This document shows positions 27,336 to 42,465 of a DNA stretch of 64,000 bases, piece after piece. The stretch comes from Umbelopsis ramanniana AG. Taxonomy: Eukaryota > Mucoromycota > Umbelopsidomycetes > Umbelopsidales > Umbelopsidaceae. The translations under genes and the position numbers were made by a program. Each line of letters begins with the position of its first letter. The stretch's first letter is position 1. The notes under the pieces are model-generated. The model saw nothing but the letters and a program-made list of their open reading frames with translations. It made no database searches and was not told where the DNA came from. The DNA is taken from assembly GCF_025399195.1 (NCBI RefSeq), contig NW_026252132.1:1-64000 (forward strand), in the 5' to 3' direction.

Positions 27336-28317
27336 CATGTGAGCCCATGTTATGTTTGTACATTACCTTATTAACGGTTCTGAATAAATCGACATACCGT
27401 AATTTCCAAACGTATTTTATGAACTTGATGCAAATACTGTTGGCCTGCAATGTTCATGCATTTAATCAAATGGTTTTTGTATCACCACCTAACCTACCGT
27501 TTGCAACATGCATGATTGCCTCAATAGTGTCCAAATATTCTGATATGTTGTAGGCTGAAAATAGTATTTCGTGGATGATGATGTAGCCACTGTGCGGAGG
27601 GCCGCAGGCATGATATAGAAAAGCCGGTGACAATGCCGTAGAACATGAGACAAGGGACTGTAAACAAAAATTCGAATAAAGTCCCCTGATAGGTCTTCCG
27701 ATCGCAGCGCATGAAGTAAGACCCAGGTTGTTATTTGCCTTGTTTTGTCAGTTCTCCATACTCATTTCTTTTCAGTATTATGTTCTCTTTTTGGCCAAAC
27801 CTCCCACCTTGTTCGGATGACCAAGTATGGACTTTCCACCATGCGACTGACTTGTATTTGGGGGAATGATCATCAGTATTATTTCTGGTGACTCAATCGA
27901 TTGAAGGCGTCTGCCTCCTTCCCTCCTGACGGGCTTGGAAGAACGAGAATGCGCAAATTAGGCCCAGGTCAATTTCAATTTGACAAGCTTTATAGGAAGT
28001 CAAACTAAAATGAGGGTAATTTTATCAGCAAAGTATGCGATGGGAGCAGTGAGTTTATATATACAGTTGAGAAGGAAAAGAAAAAAAAAAGATACAGTGA
28101 AAATGGAGAGGGACGGTATGTCTTGTTTCGCATTGAAGCCACAAAACGCAGATGCAGAAGTAGAATGGGGGTGCATTGACTGCGTGTGTCGCAAATTTTT
28201 GTTATTTTTCATTTGTAAAATGGGAATAGAGATGGTTGCAATTGAGTGGTATATGTATGCCTTTGTTAAAAGGCATTGTGTAGAAGAAAAACAATATGGA
28301 TGATGATGATATAAAAC
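27336..28317. other. Convergent intergenic region
   Basis: About 1 kb between the GST gene and the 3' end of the zinc-finger gene. A purine-rich tract lies at 28070-28115. Most is probably 3' UTR; no gene seen. Confidence 0.4.
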
Positions 28318-29136
28318 CTAGCACAGCAATGACTGGATTGACGGAAGTCTAGGATGTGTAGGGTAATCATTTTGTTCTTGATGCCCATAATCTACTGTTG
28401 ATGTATGGTATGCATTTAAGCGAGGATCCAATGGTGGTAATATGCTGACCATAGGTAAGGGTTTGGCAGGGAGCACAGGGGATGTATCCAAGCTGCATTC
28501 CATTATCATTGGTTTTGCGGGGCTCATTGGTGGGGTGTTGCCGGGTGTCTCTATGCCTTCATCTGATTCCTCTGTACTGCTGCTGTTGCCATCATGAGCA
28601 CCAGGATGCTGAACTTGAATGTGTCTGGCAAGTTGACCTGGCCTCCAAAAACTTTTGAGACATCGTGGCACAGGGCACCGTTGCAAATTCCAACTACCTG
28701 CTTCTGGGCGTGGCGACCCAAGGTTTCTAGACTGGCGTGGGCGAACAGAGGCAAATCGAATGACGGAACAAAACTTTTGCTGCTCGCTATAGGCCATTTC
28801 ATCTTCAACGCTCCATTTCTTGTCCTTTGACTCTCTTCTCTTCCGCGGAGAAGGTCTACGAAAGGAAACCGATGTAGGTTGAGTGTGGATGCGCATATGT
28901 CGAGCTAGCTCATCCGACCTCGCAAAGCGGCGGTCGCAGTTTGGAAATGTACAACCATGCGGGCGCTCTCCAGTGTGCGTTCGAAGATGTCTTGTTTGAT
29001 GCTCATGACGATAGAACGATTTGGGACATATTGGACACTTGTGCGGACGGGGCAGCATTTGTAGTGAAGCACTGTTGTTCTTGCTGGAAGCTGGTGATTT
29101 GGTACTAGAGGGAGCAGCGACTAGAAAGCTTTGCAT
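28318..29136 (-). CDS. C2H2 zinc-finger transcription factor, CreA/Mig1-like
   Basis: CreA/Mig1 factors repress genes in response to glucose by binding GC-rich sites. The 272-residue single-exon protein has two adjacent fingers, [20 protein letters not shown] and [20 protein letters not shown], joined by the linker HTGERPH. These match CreA ([29 protein letters not shown], then RFSRSDELTRH). A further finger, CPVPRC...H...H, lies about 70 residues later ([20 protein letters not shown]). A basic stretch ([13 protein letters not shown]) follows finger 2. The C-terminus ends [11 protein letters not shown]. The close finger 1 and 2 match is certain; the carbon-repression role is inferred. Confidence 0.86.
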   Translation of the reverse strand: MQSFLVAAPSSTKSPASSKNNSASLQMLPRPHKCPICPKSFYRHEHQTRHLRTHTGERPHGCTFPNCDRRFARSDELARHMRIHTQPTSVSFRRPSPRKRRESKDKKWSVEDEMAYSEQQKFCSVIRFASVRPRQSRNLGSPRPEAGSWNLQRCPVPRCLKSFWRPGQLARHIQVQHPGAHDGNSSSTEESDEGIETPGNTPPMSPAKPMIMECSLDTSPVLPAKPLPMVSILPPLDPRLNAYHTSTVDYGHQEQNDYPTHPRLPSIQSLLC

Positions 29137-29447
29137 CGGGATAAAATAAGCTTGATGGAAGAGAAGGTTGAAAGGAAGAAGGAATTAGAAAAGTCTATCA
29201 AGTTATATAATGAAATGGGCATGTAGAGTTTCACATCGGAAGCACAAATGTTTAGAATAGCAATTTATTCAGAAGCCAAAGACTAAATACCATAAAAGGT
29301 AGCCCCCGCATCCCAGCCTTTTGTAACTCACCCCCGTCCTTTTTTTGAGTGAAGAACGATCGGCAAACAACATTATATAATGATAAATATACAGTGCGGG
29401 CTTGTACCATGCAAATTTTATAGTAGAATTTATTTTGACTTGCTTCC
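29137..29447. other. Short intergenic region
   Basis: About 310 bp between the start of the zinc-finger gene and the end of the helicase gene. It contains TCTATCAAGTTATATAATG, a possible TATA region for the minus-strand zinc-finger gene. Nothing else seen. Confidence 0.35.
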
Positions 29448-32227
<2,780 letters not shown>

Positions 32228-32580
32228 TTGCAAAGCTTCGCAGTAAAGATTAATTGTTGAAATCTGTGCGTTTACTGACGTGCAAACGCGAAACTCCGCA
32301 TATTACAGTCACGTGCACAGCTGGTTTGCACAAAAGCTTGACAGGAAAGAAGAACGGAAAAGCGTACCAAGTGTTGATGTATTTATGAGTCATTCCTTAT
32401 TCCCGTCTTTACGTGCCTCCCATTAAATAGAGAAAATAATTATCATCTACGGTGGAGAGAGACAGCTACCGCATCACGCACGGCAAGCGTAAATTCCGCT
32501 GTGACTTCTCGCTTTCGCATTTTGAAAAACGTCATTATTGAACGTGCTGAGAACTACTCGTTAACTGTCTTTTCAATAGC
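32228..32580. promoter_or_regulatory. Divergent promoter region, DDX42 / KHE1-like gene, with CACGTG
   Basis: About 350 bp between divergent starts. GTCACGTGCAC lies at 32308-32318, 82 bp upstream of the helicase ATG. Part of a recurring pattern described under findings. Confidence 0.5.
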
Positions 32581-33600
32581 ATGCGCATTCTCGTTGTTCC
32601 CATACTCAAAAACCGCTGGGCATACTATTGCCATTCCACACTACCGACTACTTCCAGACTCACACAATTTGTGAATTGGACTGGCTCAAAATGGGAGAAA
32701 TTTGGTGAAGCCGATCCCACCTCGTGGAAAGGAAGACTGTTCAAAACCGGAAACAACTTCATGGACCGTATGGACTATGAAGAATGGTTTTTGAAAGGTG
32801 TACCTATAAAGGAGGACTTAGAACACGAATTAACAAAGGTAAGCGACTACATATCTTGGCACGTCCGTTGAAAAATGAACAATTTGCTGATTAACGTATT
32901 TGAAGGTCCCTGTGCACCATCCATCGTCAATCGACAGTGCGGTCATAAGGGAACTTCTTCAAACGGCTGTCGAGCATCGACTTCCCTACCATAAGAAGTA
33001 CATGTACTATTCTGCATATTGGATACCAGCTGCTCTTTCATTCGCCATCGTTCCACTTATTCCAAATATCCCTCTGGCGTACAATACATTTCGACTGTAC
33101 AGTCACTTTAAAGGTTGGTGATCATTTGAATGAGTGAAAAGTTCTTCCAGAATATATCTAATTTTGGGCATCAACTAGCGTACAAGGGAGCTCAACATCT
33201 TCAATACCTCATAACCCATAACTGTCTTAATACTGAAGCGTCTCCTGACCTTGATCGAATTCTGCAAGGTGTACAGCTCTCAAGTTCCAAGGAATTGATA
33301 CTGCCATCAACAATCACAGAACCTTTTTCTGCTACAGAACCTACTGCTGCTCAGACAAAGCGAAAGCCAAATCTAGACCCTCTACACGATGATATCATGG
33401 GAGTCATTGACATTAGCACGTTAAATCGCATTGCACATGAATGCGAAGTTCCAGGTTTGGAAATTGAGCTCAAGCGGGCACGTTTCCAAATCCTTTCCAA
33501 AATCGTCAAAGATAGAGCTGCCAAAAATACGTTGGGACAGCTACCTGTTGAATGGAGAAACGAATTTGAGCTGGAAAAGAAAGAACAGAAGATAGATTAA
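32581..33600 (+). CDS. Mitochondrial K+/H+ exchange-related protein (KHE1 family)
   Basis: Members of the Mit_KHE1 family (yeast YDL183C) are linked to potassium-proton exchange across the mitochondrial inner membrane. Exons 32581-32838, 32906-33113 and 33179-33600 give 295 residues. The family words are present in order: MRILVVPILKNRWAYYC, WEKFGEADPTSWK, MDRMDYEEWFLKGVP, then a His-Lys-Lys segment before the hydrophobic stretch AALSFAIVPLIPNIPLAYNT, and YKGAQHLQYLI. The C-terminal part ends EKKEQKID and is predicted helical. Family membership is clear; transport activity is family knowledge. Confidence 0.85.
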
Positions 33601-34398
33601 TTCATATTGTATCATATTGAACCATAGCAATAGCCTGACATAAACCCCATCACATTCACTTCACTTTTTAAATGTAAGCGCGCTTATTTAATAAAATGAT
33701 TCGCCTACATAAAAGAAAGCCTTCATCGACACGTTTAGTTGTGATTTCATATGGCCAATTTGACACAGTCGTGAGTTATTAACTTCACAGTACGATGTTA
33801 TATTAAGGTACGATCTGTGTAATTGATGCTCGATTTGGTTTGTTGCCCATTACTTTTGGTGTATTCATGTTGTGCGCACTCGCTATTGGGTAATGGGAAA
33901 GTTTTTCGGGGCATGTGAGTCGGATAAAGATGACTACATAGATCATAGTGCTTATTACTGATAACCTTCCAAATGTCAAATGGAAAATTATAGTTCGATT
34001 CTTGTCTTAAGATAATTAATTATTTGTATAATGTACTTGGGTCTTGAAATATTCGTAAAACAACCTTTCAAGCATATCGCTTCCTGCAGCTAAACACTGG
34101 TGACCGATCTGACTTTCAAAATTCAACCTGGTTATTTTTTTAAAACCATGAAAAGTAGGGTTTTCCTTATGCTTTATGGATTATTTCATACCGAATAACA
34201 CTCACAAAGCTGAATTCTATGCGTATTTTTATTTTTTTTGTATATTGTCATAGTAATATTTGGAGAAATAGAAGAAAATTCTTCAAATTTACATCGAACA
34301 ATGCAAAGGCCATATTTTGACTTCACACCAGCCATATAAAATCCCATCACATAATTTTTTTTATCAGCTTGCACCGATTGCACTACTTCCTATCCCTC
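33601..34398. other. Intergenic region upstream of the P450 gene
   Basis: About 800 bp, AT-rich, between two genes on the same strand. It holds the 3' region of the KHE1-like gene (AATAAAATG near 33691) and the P450 promoter. No ORF with resemblance. Confidence 0.4.
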
Positions 34399-36201
34399 AT
34401 GTCGGCTTACACTGTGCCCTTTATCTCCTCTGCTATGGTGGCTGCTCTCGGCGTGGCATGGTGGCTATTGCAACGCTCAGAGCCCAACCTACCGCCACTA
34501 GCACCTGGTTGTCTTCCGGTTATTGGTCATTTACTTGCCCTTACATCGAAAGAGCCTCTGCAGAAGCTGTTCCTGAAATGGAGCCAAGAGGTTGGCCCCA
34601 TATTTACGCTCAAGTTGGGGGTCAAACGCTGGATTATCATCAACGATAGCGCTACCGTCAAGGATTTAATCGTCAGCAGAGGCACCATCTATTCTTCGAG
34701 AGATATTTCTTCTGTCATGACCGATGGGATTTTTGACGGTGGTAAGTACGATAGATTAAGCATCTTCTTGGTGTGTTGACTTACTTTCCTATAATTTAGA
34801 GACTGGAGGTGGCTTCGCGTTCTACGAGTACGGAAAGCACTGGAGAAATCTTCGTCGGATAGGTAAGATACCATGACGGCATTTATCCACATGCTCACCT
34901 TTTTACTTACCCCTGTTGAATGTATCCTATTTCACAGCTCATTCTGGGTTGACCAAAAAGAAAATCGACGACTATCAATCTACATTTGAACAAGGTGCTC
35001 GCACACTATCACAGACCCTGTGGAAAGATTTGGCGGAGGATCCTGACGTTGAAATATCGCTTTGCCGGTACTTGGAGGACTACGCTTTGCTCAGTGTATT
35101 AAAAGTCGCGTATGGTGATGCCATATATTTGAAACCTGGAGACAAAGAGCTTCAGCCAGTCTTTGAACTTACGGCTGCCGCTGCCACCTTTTTAGGACCG
35201 AAGGAACAGCTATTAGAATTCTTCCCAATTTTGAAACGGATCTTTTCTCAAGACGTTCCTCTGGTGAAATATATTCACAGCAAACTACACTCCTTTTATG
35301 GCCCGCTATTCCAAAGCTTGGTGGAGAAAATGAAGAATGATCCAGAAAACGTCAGCGATTGCTTTTTCAAAGAAGTCGCAGATCAATTGACTTTGACCCA
35401 GGGAATTGGGTTTTCAGCCGTATTCGTTGGCGCTGGTAAGTAAGCAGTGAAAATCAGAAGAAGCGCGAGTAGTTCAACCAACTGAAAACCTTATCTTTAA
35501 TCTGTTTCAAAATACAGGATCAGACACAACAGCTTCAACTTTACAGTGGATCTTTGCTGTTCTAACCAATAATCCTGATATACAACAAAAGATTTTTGAA
35601 GAAATTGATGCCGTGGTTGGTAGGGATAGGCTTCCAACAGCTGACGACGGTAAGCTATATACAGATTAAAGACTTACGACGCTTGATGCTCATTTTCCAT
35701 ACAGAAACCAATCTACCTTACCTACAGTGTGTTATATTGGAGACCCTCAGATTATTTGCACCAGTTCCATTGGGAGTCCCTCATGCTACCAGCTCAGAAG
35801 ACACATACAACAACTTTGTCATTCCGAAAATGGCCACTGTGATCATCAATGTTCATGCTATTCACAGGGACCCAAAACGGTATGAGGAACCGGAAAAGTT
35901 CGATCCGACTCGTCATATGGAGTACGTAAAGGGTAAATCCGCACAACGGTTTTCGCAAAACGTAGACGATCGCCCGCACTTGGCTTTTTCGACTGGTCGT
36001 AGAGCCTGTGTTGGCATCCACTTGGCTGAACGAAGTATCTTTATGGCCGCTGCTGTGCTGGTTGCTTGTTATCGATTCGAGGGTTCTCCAGATGTATCGC
36101 GTAGCAAAGCGAATCTTGCCACCACATTCGCCCCTGTTCCTTATGAGGTTCGCTTGATTCCACGCCATGACGCTGTTCACCAATTGATACAAGACCTGTA
36201 A
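34399..36201 (+). CDS. Cytochrome P450 monooxygenase
   Basis: A heme-thiolate monooxygenase anchored in the ER. The ATG at 34399 opens MSAYTVPFISSAMVAALGVA, a membrane anchor followed by the proline hinge LPPLAPGCLPVIGH. The C-helix motif is WRNLRR; the I-helix reads AVFVGAGSDTTAST with the oxygen-activating AGxDTT; the K-helix ExxR is ETLR. The heme loop is FSTGRRACVGIHLAE, with the Cys ligand. It resembles CYP2-clan-like enzymes of Mucoromycota and the 5-exon arrangement splices in frame. Substrate unknown. No cluster of biosynthetic genes is around it. Confidence 0.93.
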
Positions 36202-36499
36202 AACTGATGATCTAAGGAATACAACAACAAATTTTTTATCAATTATAATATTTATGAATGATAGGTCATATGGCTTTTTATTTTAATGGAGAAAAAAAAG
36301 AGGATGTGATAGGAGTGACAAACGTTATGACAAATGAAATAAAGTAATCAAATCCTGGAAATGTACCCTTTGAAATGGTGAGAAGGGGGAAGAGATATCA
36401 TATGGAAGAGAAACAAATCGGATTATTGGAAAGTCGGTCTATGCGGTCAGAGAAGAAGGGAGAAGAATGGATAGAAAAAAAGATAGTGGTTGCTTTTGT

Positions 36500-39400
36500 T
36501 TAGGCCAAACGTTGTTGCAATTTGCTAGCCTTCTCTGGTTCGATAGAAGCCCAGAGTTGGTTTCGAGTACCATCGTCCAGTCCACTCACAATAGCTTTAA
36601 GGCCATTTGCCATGCGGTCGGCAAGCTCACCCTTGATAACATCAGCAGAGAGAACTTCGACATAGATCTTGACAATGTGGGGAAGGTTGTTAGCACTGAC
36701 GATGGCTGGGTGACCAGCATCAACCAAATCCATAAGATAAGTGTAGGTGGTTGGTGCTTCCTCCTCATCATTTACAATAGGCAAAGCGGCGACCCAGGCA
36801 GAAATGACAGGGTCAACTTCAAATTTGCTAGAGTTAAATCTGCAGATCTTGGAGACAGCAGAGATAGCGTTTTCAGTGACATAGATGTTATCAACATCGC
36901 GTGCCTTGGGGTCGTTGATGATGGCAAACAATGGGTTCAAAGCTGCAGAGCAGGCATCAGCGTATTGTGGACCACCAAATTGACCACATGCACCCAATCC
37001 ATAAGCAGCAGCTTGGCGAACATCATTGTTGGGATCTTGAATAGAGTTGACCATACGTTCCAAGAAGTGGCTGGAATAAGCGAAAGATTGTGGACCGGTA
37101 AACTCGACAAGGTCATCAAAAACGCACAGAGCCCACTGACGAGCAGATGGGTTTTCGTGTTGCAAGAAGTGAACGACAGATGGAAGGATCTTGTCAAAGT
37201 AAGGCAAGAATGCAAGGCGGTGAGTCATGAAGACAGTGTGGATGGCGCGTGCAAGTTCAGACATGACAGATTCCTCAGCTTCCTCCTCCTCCAACATGGT
37301 TTCCTCTTCTTCAGCATCGAAGTCAGCAGCTCGTCGGTTGTTCTGGCGAGTCTCGAGACGTTCATAGAATTCCTTGAGTTGAGCCTCGGTAGCTTGGATG
37401 AACTTTTCAAGTTCTTCAGGAGTCATCGAGTTTTCACCAACGATTTCAAGTGATTCGTAGAAGGCAATATACACTTGAAGCAAGAAAGAGGGATCCATCT
37501 CGTTCATGATAACATCAACAAGCTTGGCATAGATGGTATGCCACATGGATGAAATGTCAGCGGCGTTAACGTTAGCCTTCTTGGCATCTTGAAGTAAGAG
37601 AGGCACCACACAAGCGGCAGCGTGTCGAACTCCATCGTGGAAATAGAACTTGAGCAAAGGAAGGACAATGTCAAGGACTTGAGGAATATAGGGCAAGAAG
37701 CCAGCACCAAGTTCGCGGGCATAGCAAATCAACATTTCAACAGCAGTGCACTTTTCTTCCAAAACAGTGGTCTTGATACCAACTTGTTGACCATCAACAC
37801 CAACAAACTCCCAGCCGTCTTCAGCAGAGTAGTTGGCCTCAGCATCCTCATCAGGATCCAAAACAGCGAAATCAGGCTTCAACTGAGCAGATTGAAGCAA
37901 GGGAGGCATGATGACGGGGAGGTACGGAAGGAAGTCAGGGCCGAGAACTTTGCACATACGGGCCCAAGAAGCGAGCAAATATGAAGTTTGAGGATCATCA
38001 CTCTCGGTGACAGATTGTTGACCTTCGATCAAAAGGCTAACGAAGTCCTGGGTAAAGGGAGCAAAGACTTCCTTGCCAACGGCCAAAGCAATCAATGAAG
38101 CACACTCCATAGCTTTACCGCGAAGAAGGCGGTATTGCTTAGCGGTGGCTTGTCTCAAGATGTTGAGGAGCAACGGCATAATGGCACCGTGATATTTAAT
38201 AAACTTGTCTTCAGCACTATCCGCAACAGTAGCAATGGTAGTGATAGCTTGTTCTTGAACATAGGTCTTGGAGGTGTTCAAAAGGACCAAGAGACGTTCA
38301 AACAAAGGATCAAGGTAAGGATCCAAGACAGCCTTATCAACTTCTTCGCAGAAGTTCACCAGAGCAGCAGCAGCATGAGCTTGAACTCTGGGTTCAGGAT
38401 CCTCCATGACGGGAATCAAGGAGCTCAAAACGATCTCGTGAAAGTTCTTTTGGAGAGCAGGAGCGAAATCAGTCGACATTTGACCAATGGCATTGCAGGT
38501 GGCATATCGAACACGAGCGCTGGGGTTATTGAAGTAGGGAACAATCATTTGGATAATGTTTCCAAGTTCAGGTTCCATAATCTTTACACATCCTTCACCA
38601 ATAGCAGAGATGGCCATTAAAGCAGCGTGGCGTTGTTGCCATTGTTCAGATGCAAGCATTTGAGGGATGAACTGGAAGGAGACAGGAAGAACAGCCTTTC
38701 CGCCCAAATATCTAGCCAAGCGATCCATAGCATGCTCACCAACGACGTAGTTCTCTTCGCTGTCATCATCATCAAGCTGAAAAAAACATTAAAGTTAGTG
38801 ATTGCAAAGTGTAAAGTCGAAGGCCAGTTATTGAAGATGAATACATACATCATCGGTAGTGTACCATTTCTCGTCATCCTCCATATCGGTCATCATTTCA
38901 AGAGCAACGGGGATGACTTGAGATGTAAAGTCAGCAACCTTACGAACCATGCCTGGAGCAGCCTCAGTCAAAGTCATCAACAATTCCAAAGCAGTCTGGC
39001 GGAGAGCATCTTCGAATTTCTTTTCCTTGGCAATGTTGATCATAAAAGTAACAACGTTAGGAAGAGCTGATCTGAATAGGCGAGGGCAGTTCTCGGCGAG
39101 GTCAATTAATGTCATAATGCTGTCTGTCAAGGCATCCTCATCGGGAGTAGCTGCAAGTGGTGTCAAAACCTTGAGGGCAAACTTTAGCCATAATTCCTCA
39201 TCTGAAAACAACCATCAAACGACAAATACATACCTCGAGCATATGAGGCATCAAAGAACCCAAGGCCTTCTGACTACCGGGATCAGCCTGAAGAATATAG
39301 GCAACAACAGCCTTAAGAGCAGCGATACGAACCTAAACAAGATGACCATTTACTATGAGCATGCATTGATCTATGTTGGATTGAATATTTGCTGAAATCG

Positions 39401-40279
39401 CGCTTACGTTTTGACTTTCGGGATCCGCGAGACTTGCTGAGAAGACACCCTTGAGGGCATCGTTGTGTTGATCAGAAATCAGATCAGGAACAGCAGTGAA
39501 GATGCGAAGAGCAGATTCTCTGAGTTCAGCTGAAGGAGAGCGGCTACATTCGAACAAAGCGGCCATAAGTTGAGCCCATTTTTCTATATAGGGGAAAGGT
39601 TTACGTTGAGATGAGTACAATGATTATCAAGCACGAGCCCCATAACCCCAATCCGTTCAAAATTCTCGCACAGAATATCTTTCCACGCTACTCACCACCT
39701 CTCAACATATCGGTCTTGGCAATCTCTGCAATGGCATCACAAAGCTTGTGTCTAGTGCTCTCATTGGTCTCATTGGATAGAGATACCAACAAAGCAGCTT
39801 TGACACCTTGACGGGTGTTCTCCTGCACCAAACCCCAAAGTTGGGCATCCGGGTCTTCAGCGGTGGCGATAGACTTGAAAGCAATACGACGGAACAAAAC
39901 ACTAGCAAATGCCCGAACCTACATCAATCAAATTAATAAGTCTTCCCAAATTATCGTTTGCTTCATCATCCCTTATGAAATAAGAAGGCAAAAAGGAAGG
40001 CTTTAACGATACATACGTGATCTTCAGAGCTGGAAGAGGCCAACTGAGTGAGACCGAGCAACAACAAGTCAGGTTGCTGTGCGATCCATTGATCGTTCAA
40101 CTGAGCTTCTGCTTGTGTTCTGATGGTGGCGGCCAGATTAGCACATTACTTGGTCGCGTTTTTCTACATCAAATATGACAGATGATAGCCTACCTAATTT
40201 CATTGTCGGCTGAGGGCAAGCTGACAAGTAGGGACGACAGCTGAGACAAGGCTTCGGCGGGAATCAAGTTCTGTTCCAT
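36500..40279 (-). CDS. Importin-5 / karyopherin Kap121 (Pse1) beta-importin
   Basis: A HEAT-repeat nuclear import receptor that carries ribosomal proteins and histones through the pore. The protein starts MEQNLIPAEALSQLSSLLVS at 40279. The long last exon (from about 38778) contains successive HEAT repeats, with SASWARMCKVLG-like and DDGWEF words matching mammalian IPO5 (ISAWARMCKILGKEF, DDDGWEFVNLG). It also has GIKTTVLEEKCTA, LLKFYFHDGVRHAA and an acidic loop (FDAEEEETMLEEEEAEES). RQWALCVFDDLVE and RQAAAYGLGACGQFGG follow. It ends LQQRLA. About eight exons. The importin-5/Kap121 call rests on these words and excludes Kap123 and Kap95 reasonably well. Confidence 0.93.
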
Positions 40280-41763
40280 TGTTAGACAAATGGAGGCCTT
40301 TCCTTGTTGCTTGGGTTTGTTAAAAAATGCAAACTGATATCACTTTCAGCCGAATGCAAGGAAAAAAAAAAAAAGGACCGTCACGCTATCACCACAATTT
40401 TTTTTTTTCATTCTCCCCACCTTCGCAACCAGCTCACCCAGACCTGTTGTACCATCAATTCATTTATTACGTTCTGCCTACGCATTAACCCTCGGAGATC
40501 AAGAAGAGATCTCTATGTATCACGTATTATAACTTTTTTGTATTTGAACTTACGAAGATACTCTTTTAAGATGCTTTGAAAACAAACAATGATCTTATAG
40601 GGTAAGGGGAACTCAAGTATGTAAAGGATATTCCTATTTCGAGTTTGATGACAAGGCACGAGCTTGACAATGGAATCGAACTCGACCAACTAAGGGCCGT
40701 GATATAATTTCAATGGAGTTACCATTATGTAGACATCCATACGATTACCTCCATGTATGGAACCATCATTCTTAGATTCCTGTTCATGCCTGTTATAAAG
40801 GTGTCTTTAGCAGTGAATCTATTCGTAGATTTAAAATATGTTATCGTACTGGGTGGACAGAGCAGAACAAAGCCTAGTTCGTATGAACGGCGAGCCTCAA
40901 TACCCACATTTCGTTCTCCGTTTCAGTATACGGGGTGCATTGCATTGCCCACCAACAGTTACACGCGTCCATTCTCTTTTTGCAGCGGTTACGGCCATTT
41001 CATCTTCTTAAATAGCGTGTTGCACTTCATATGAGGTCATCCATATCCTGTTTCCCTCTTTATTTGTCAATGTCTATAGCAAGTGCATAATTTCACCCCC
41101 TATAGAAACAAAATATGAAAATGAAATAGCATTAACCTCCAAAAACTTGCTAATATCCGTTTTGCTCATGCAGTTCTCCGCTCGCTATTCGGTGAAGCAA
41201 TATGATGCAATACAGTACTCGTCTCTGCTCCTCTTGTCATATTGGCAGATCTGTAGGTTCCAACAACATTTACTTTGGCTCCGGCGGTACCGTTGCTTGG
41301 CAAACGTAAACGTGCTTATTCTGGGAAAAATTTATGTTTCCTCTCAGCTGTAGTTTTTCCGTCTACTTTGAAGGCAATAACGATAGGAAAAAATTATAAA
41401 CTGACGAATATCCATCGCATATTGTTTCAGTCACGAAGTTGGCCAGTCTGAGATTCATTATCTTTTGGCCAATAATTTGCCCAACTTCAAACCTCCTATC
41501 TTGACTCGCAAGAATGAAAAGATGGATTGGTAGACAAAAATAATCTTACTGCGCCTTTTACAGTATGACGCATCATTCTCCTCAATTTCACACCTTCGAT
41601 GACCTCCTTTTGAGACCGTGCCCGTCACCAGGAATCAGATGAGACCGGTCACGTGCACTACGAAAGGCGGTGTCATTTGACGCTATCAAATGGCGATAGG
41701 TCCCTGGTGATCCTGTAATCGTTTGTCTACCTTTATCCAACTACTTTTTTACATTATTTTATT
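40280..41763. promoter_or_regulatory. Divergent intergenic region upstream of importin-5 and the unknown gene
   Basis: About 1.5 kb with scattered short ORFs that look random. Close to the unknown gene lie a direct repeat TGAGACCG (41611-41618 and 41640-41647), GTCACGTGCAC (41648-41658) and the spaced inverted repeat TCACCAGG (41625-41632) / CCTGGTGA (41703-41710). Confidence 0.45.
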
Positions 41764-42465
41764 ATGAGTATGCAAGCTTCTGATATGCCTCTAGCCTTTG
41801 TCGAAACTGTATCACATACAGAATCCCAAGGTGTGCAATTGGACGCTGCAGACTTTCCAGCTTTGCCCAAAGATCCTGAGTGGGAGCTTATCAATACAGG
41901 CGATGCCGATCATGACCTGGATGTTGTTCCGACTACCAAGGAACGCCAAACGACATCAAGCGATGAAGACGAACAAGACGACAATGACGATGACGGCTGG
42001 ATAGAATATGCGCCAAGACCAGTACCACTATCCTATGTCCAAATAGCATCAAAAGTGACTGCACCAGGACCTTCGCCCAGACAATTAATGCCTAAGCGAA
42101 TTTGGAACTCAAAGAACAAACAAATACAAAATAGCCCAAGTCCGCTCTTAAATGAGGAGGAAGAGGAGGAGGCTACTGATGAATTGATGTACCTTGCCAA
42201 AGATAAAGGTTCTCAACGGCTCCACGATCAGACTGTGCGAAAGACAAGGGACCGTAAGATGATATCTGAATCTCGATATCACCTGACCGATGGCCGTGAG
42301 CGATTCGTTAATTCCGATATTTTAATTTTGCCGGGTAACATGAAACGTCGAAATCATGAGCTCATGAAAAGCTGGAAGTGGCTCTCGAAGGTCGGTAAAC
42401 GAGACAGCGGAAGGGGTGAGCGGAAGAAGAAGGCCTCTGGCGCCATACCGGATTATGCCGTGTAA
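41764..42465 (+). CDS. Unrecognised protein with DAADFPALP motif, acidic and basic tracts
   Basis: A 233-residue intronless ORF from the ATG at 41764 that I cannot assign. Residues about 26-36 read QLDAADFPALP, like the short DFPAL sequences seen in RNA-regulatory proteins. An acidic run (SSDEDEQDDNDDDGW) is followed by IEYAPRPVPLSYVQIA. The C-terminal half is basic, with RHxxDGRERFVNSD-type words (YHLTDGRERFVNSDILILPG) and a Lys/Arg tail (GKRDSGRGERKKK). The full-length ORF, its composition and a promoter with conserved-looking elements support a real gene. It is probably intrinsically disordered. Confidence 0.62.
   Translation: MSMQASDMPLAFVETVSHTESQGVQLDAADFPALPKDPEWELINTGDADHDLDVVPTTKERQTTSSDEDEQDDNDDDGWIEYAPRPVPLSYVQIASKVTAPGPSPRQLMPKRIWNSKNKQIQNSPSPLLNEEEEEEATDELMYLAKDKGSQRLHDQTVRKTRDRKMISESRYHLTDGRERFVNSDILILPGNMKRRNHELMKSWKWLSKVGKRDSGRGERKKKASGAIPDYAV

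Noticed and set aside
27980-28303. 107-codon plus-strand ORF with Lys run and hydrophobic tail
   Set aside because: Low-complexity sequence in a convergent 3' region, with no family resemblance.
36467-37453. 328-codon plus-strand ORF
   Set aside because: It is the antisense shadow of the importin-5 last exon, kept open by codon use.
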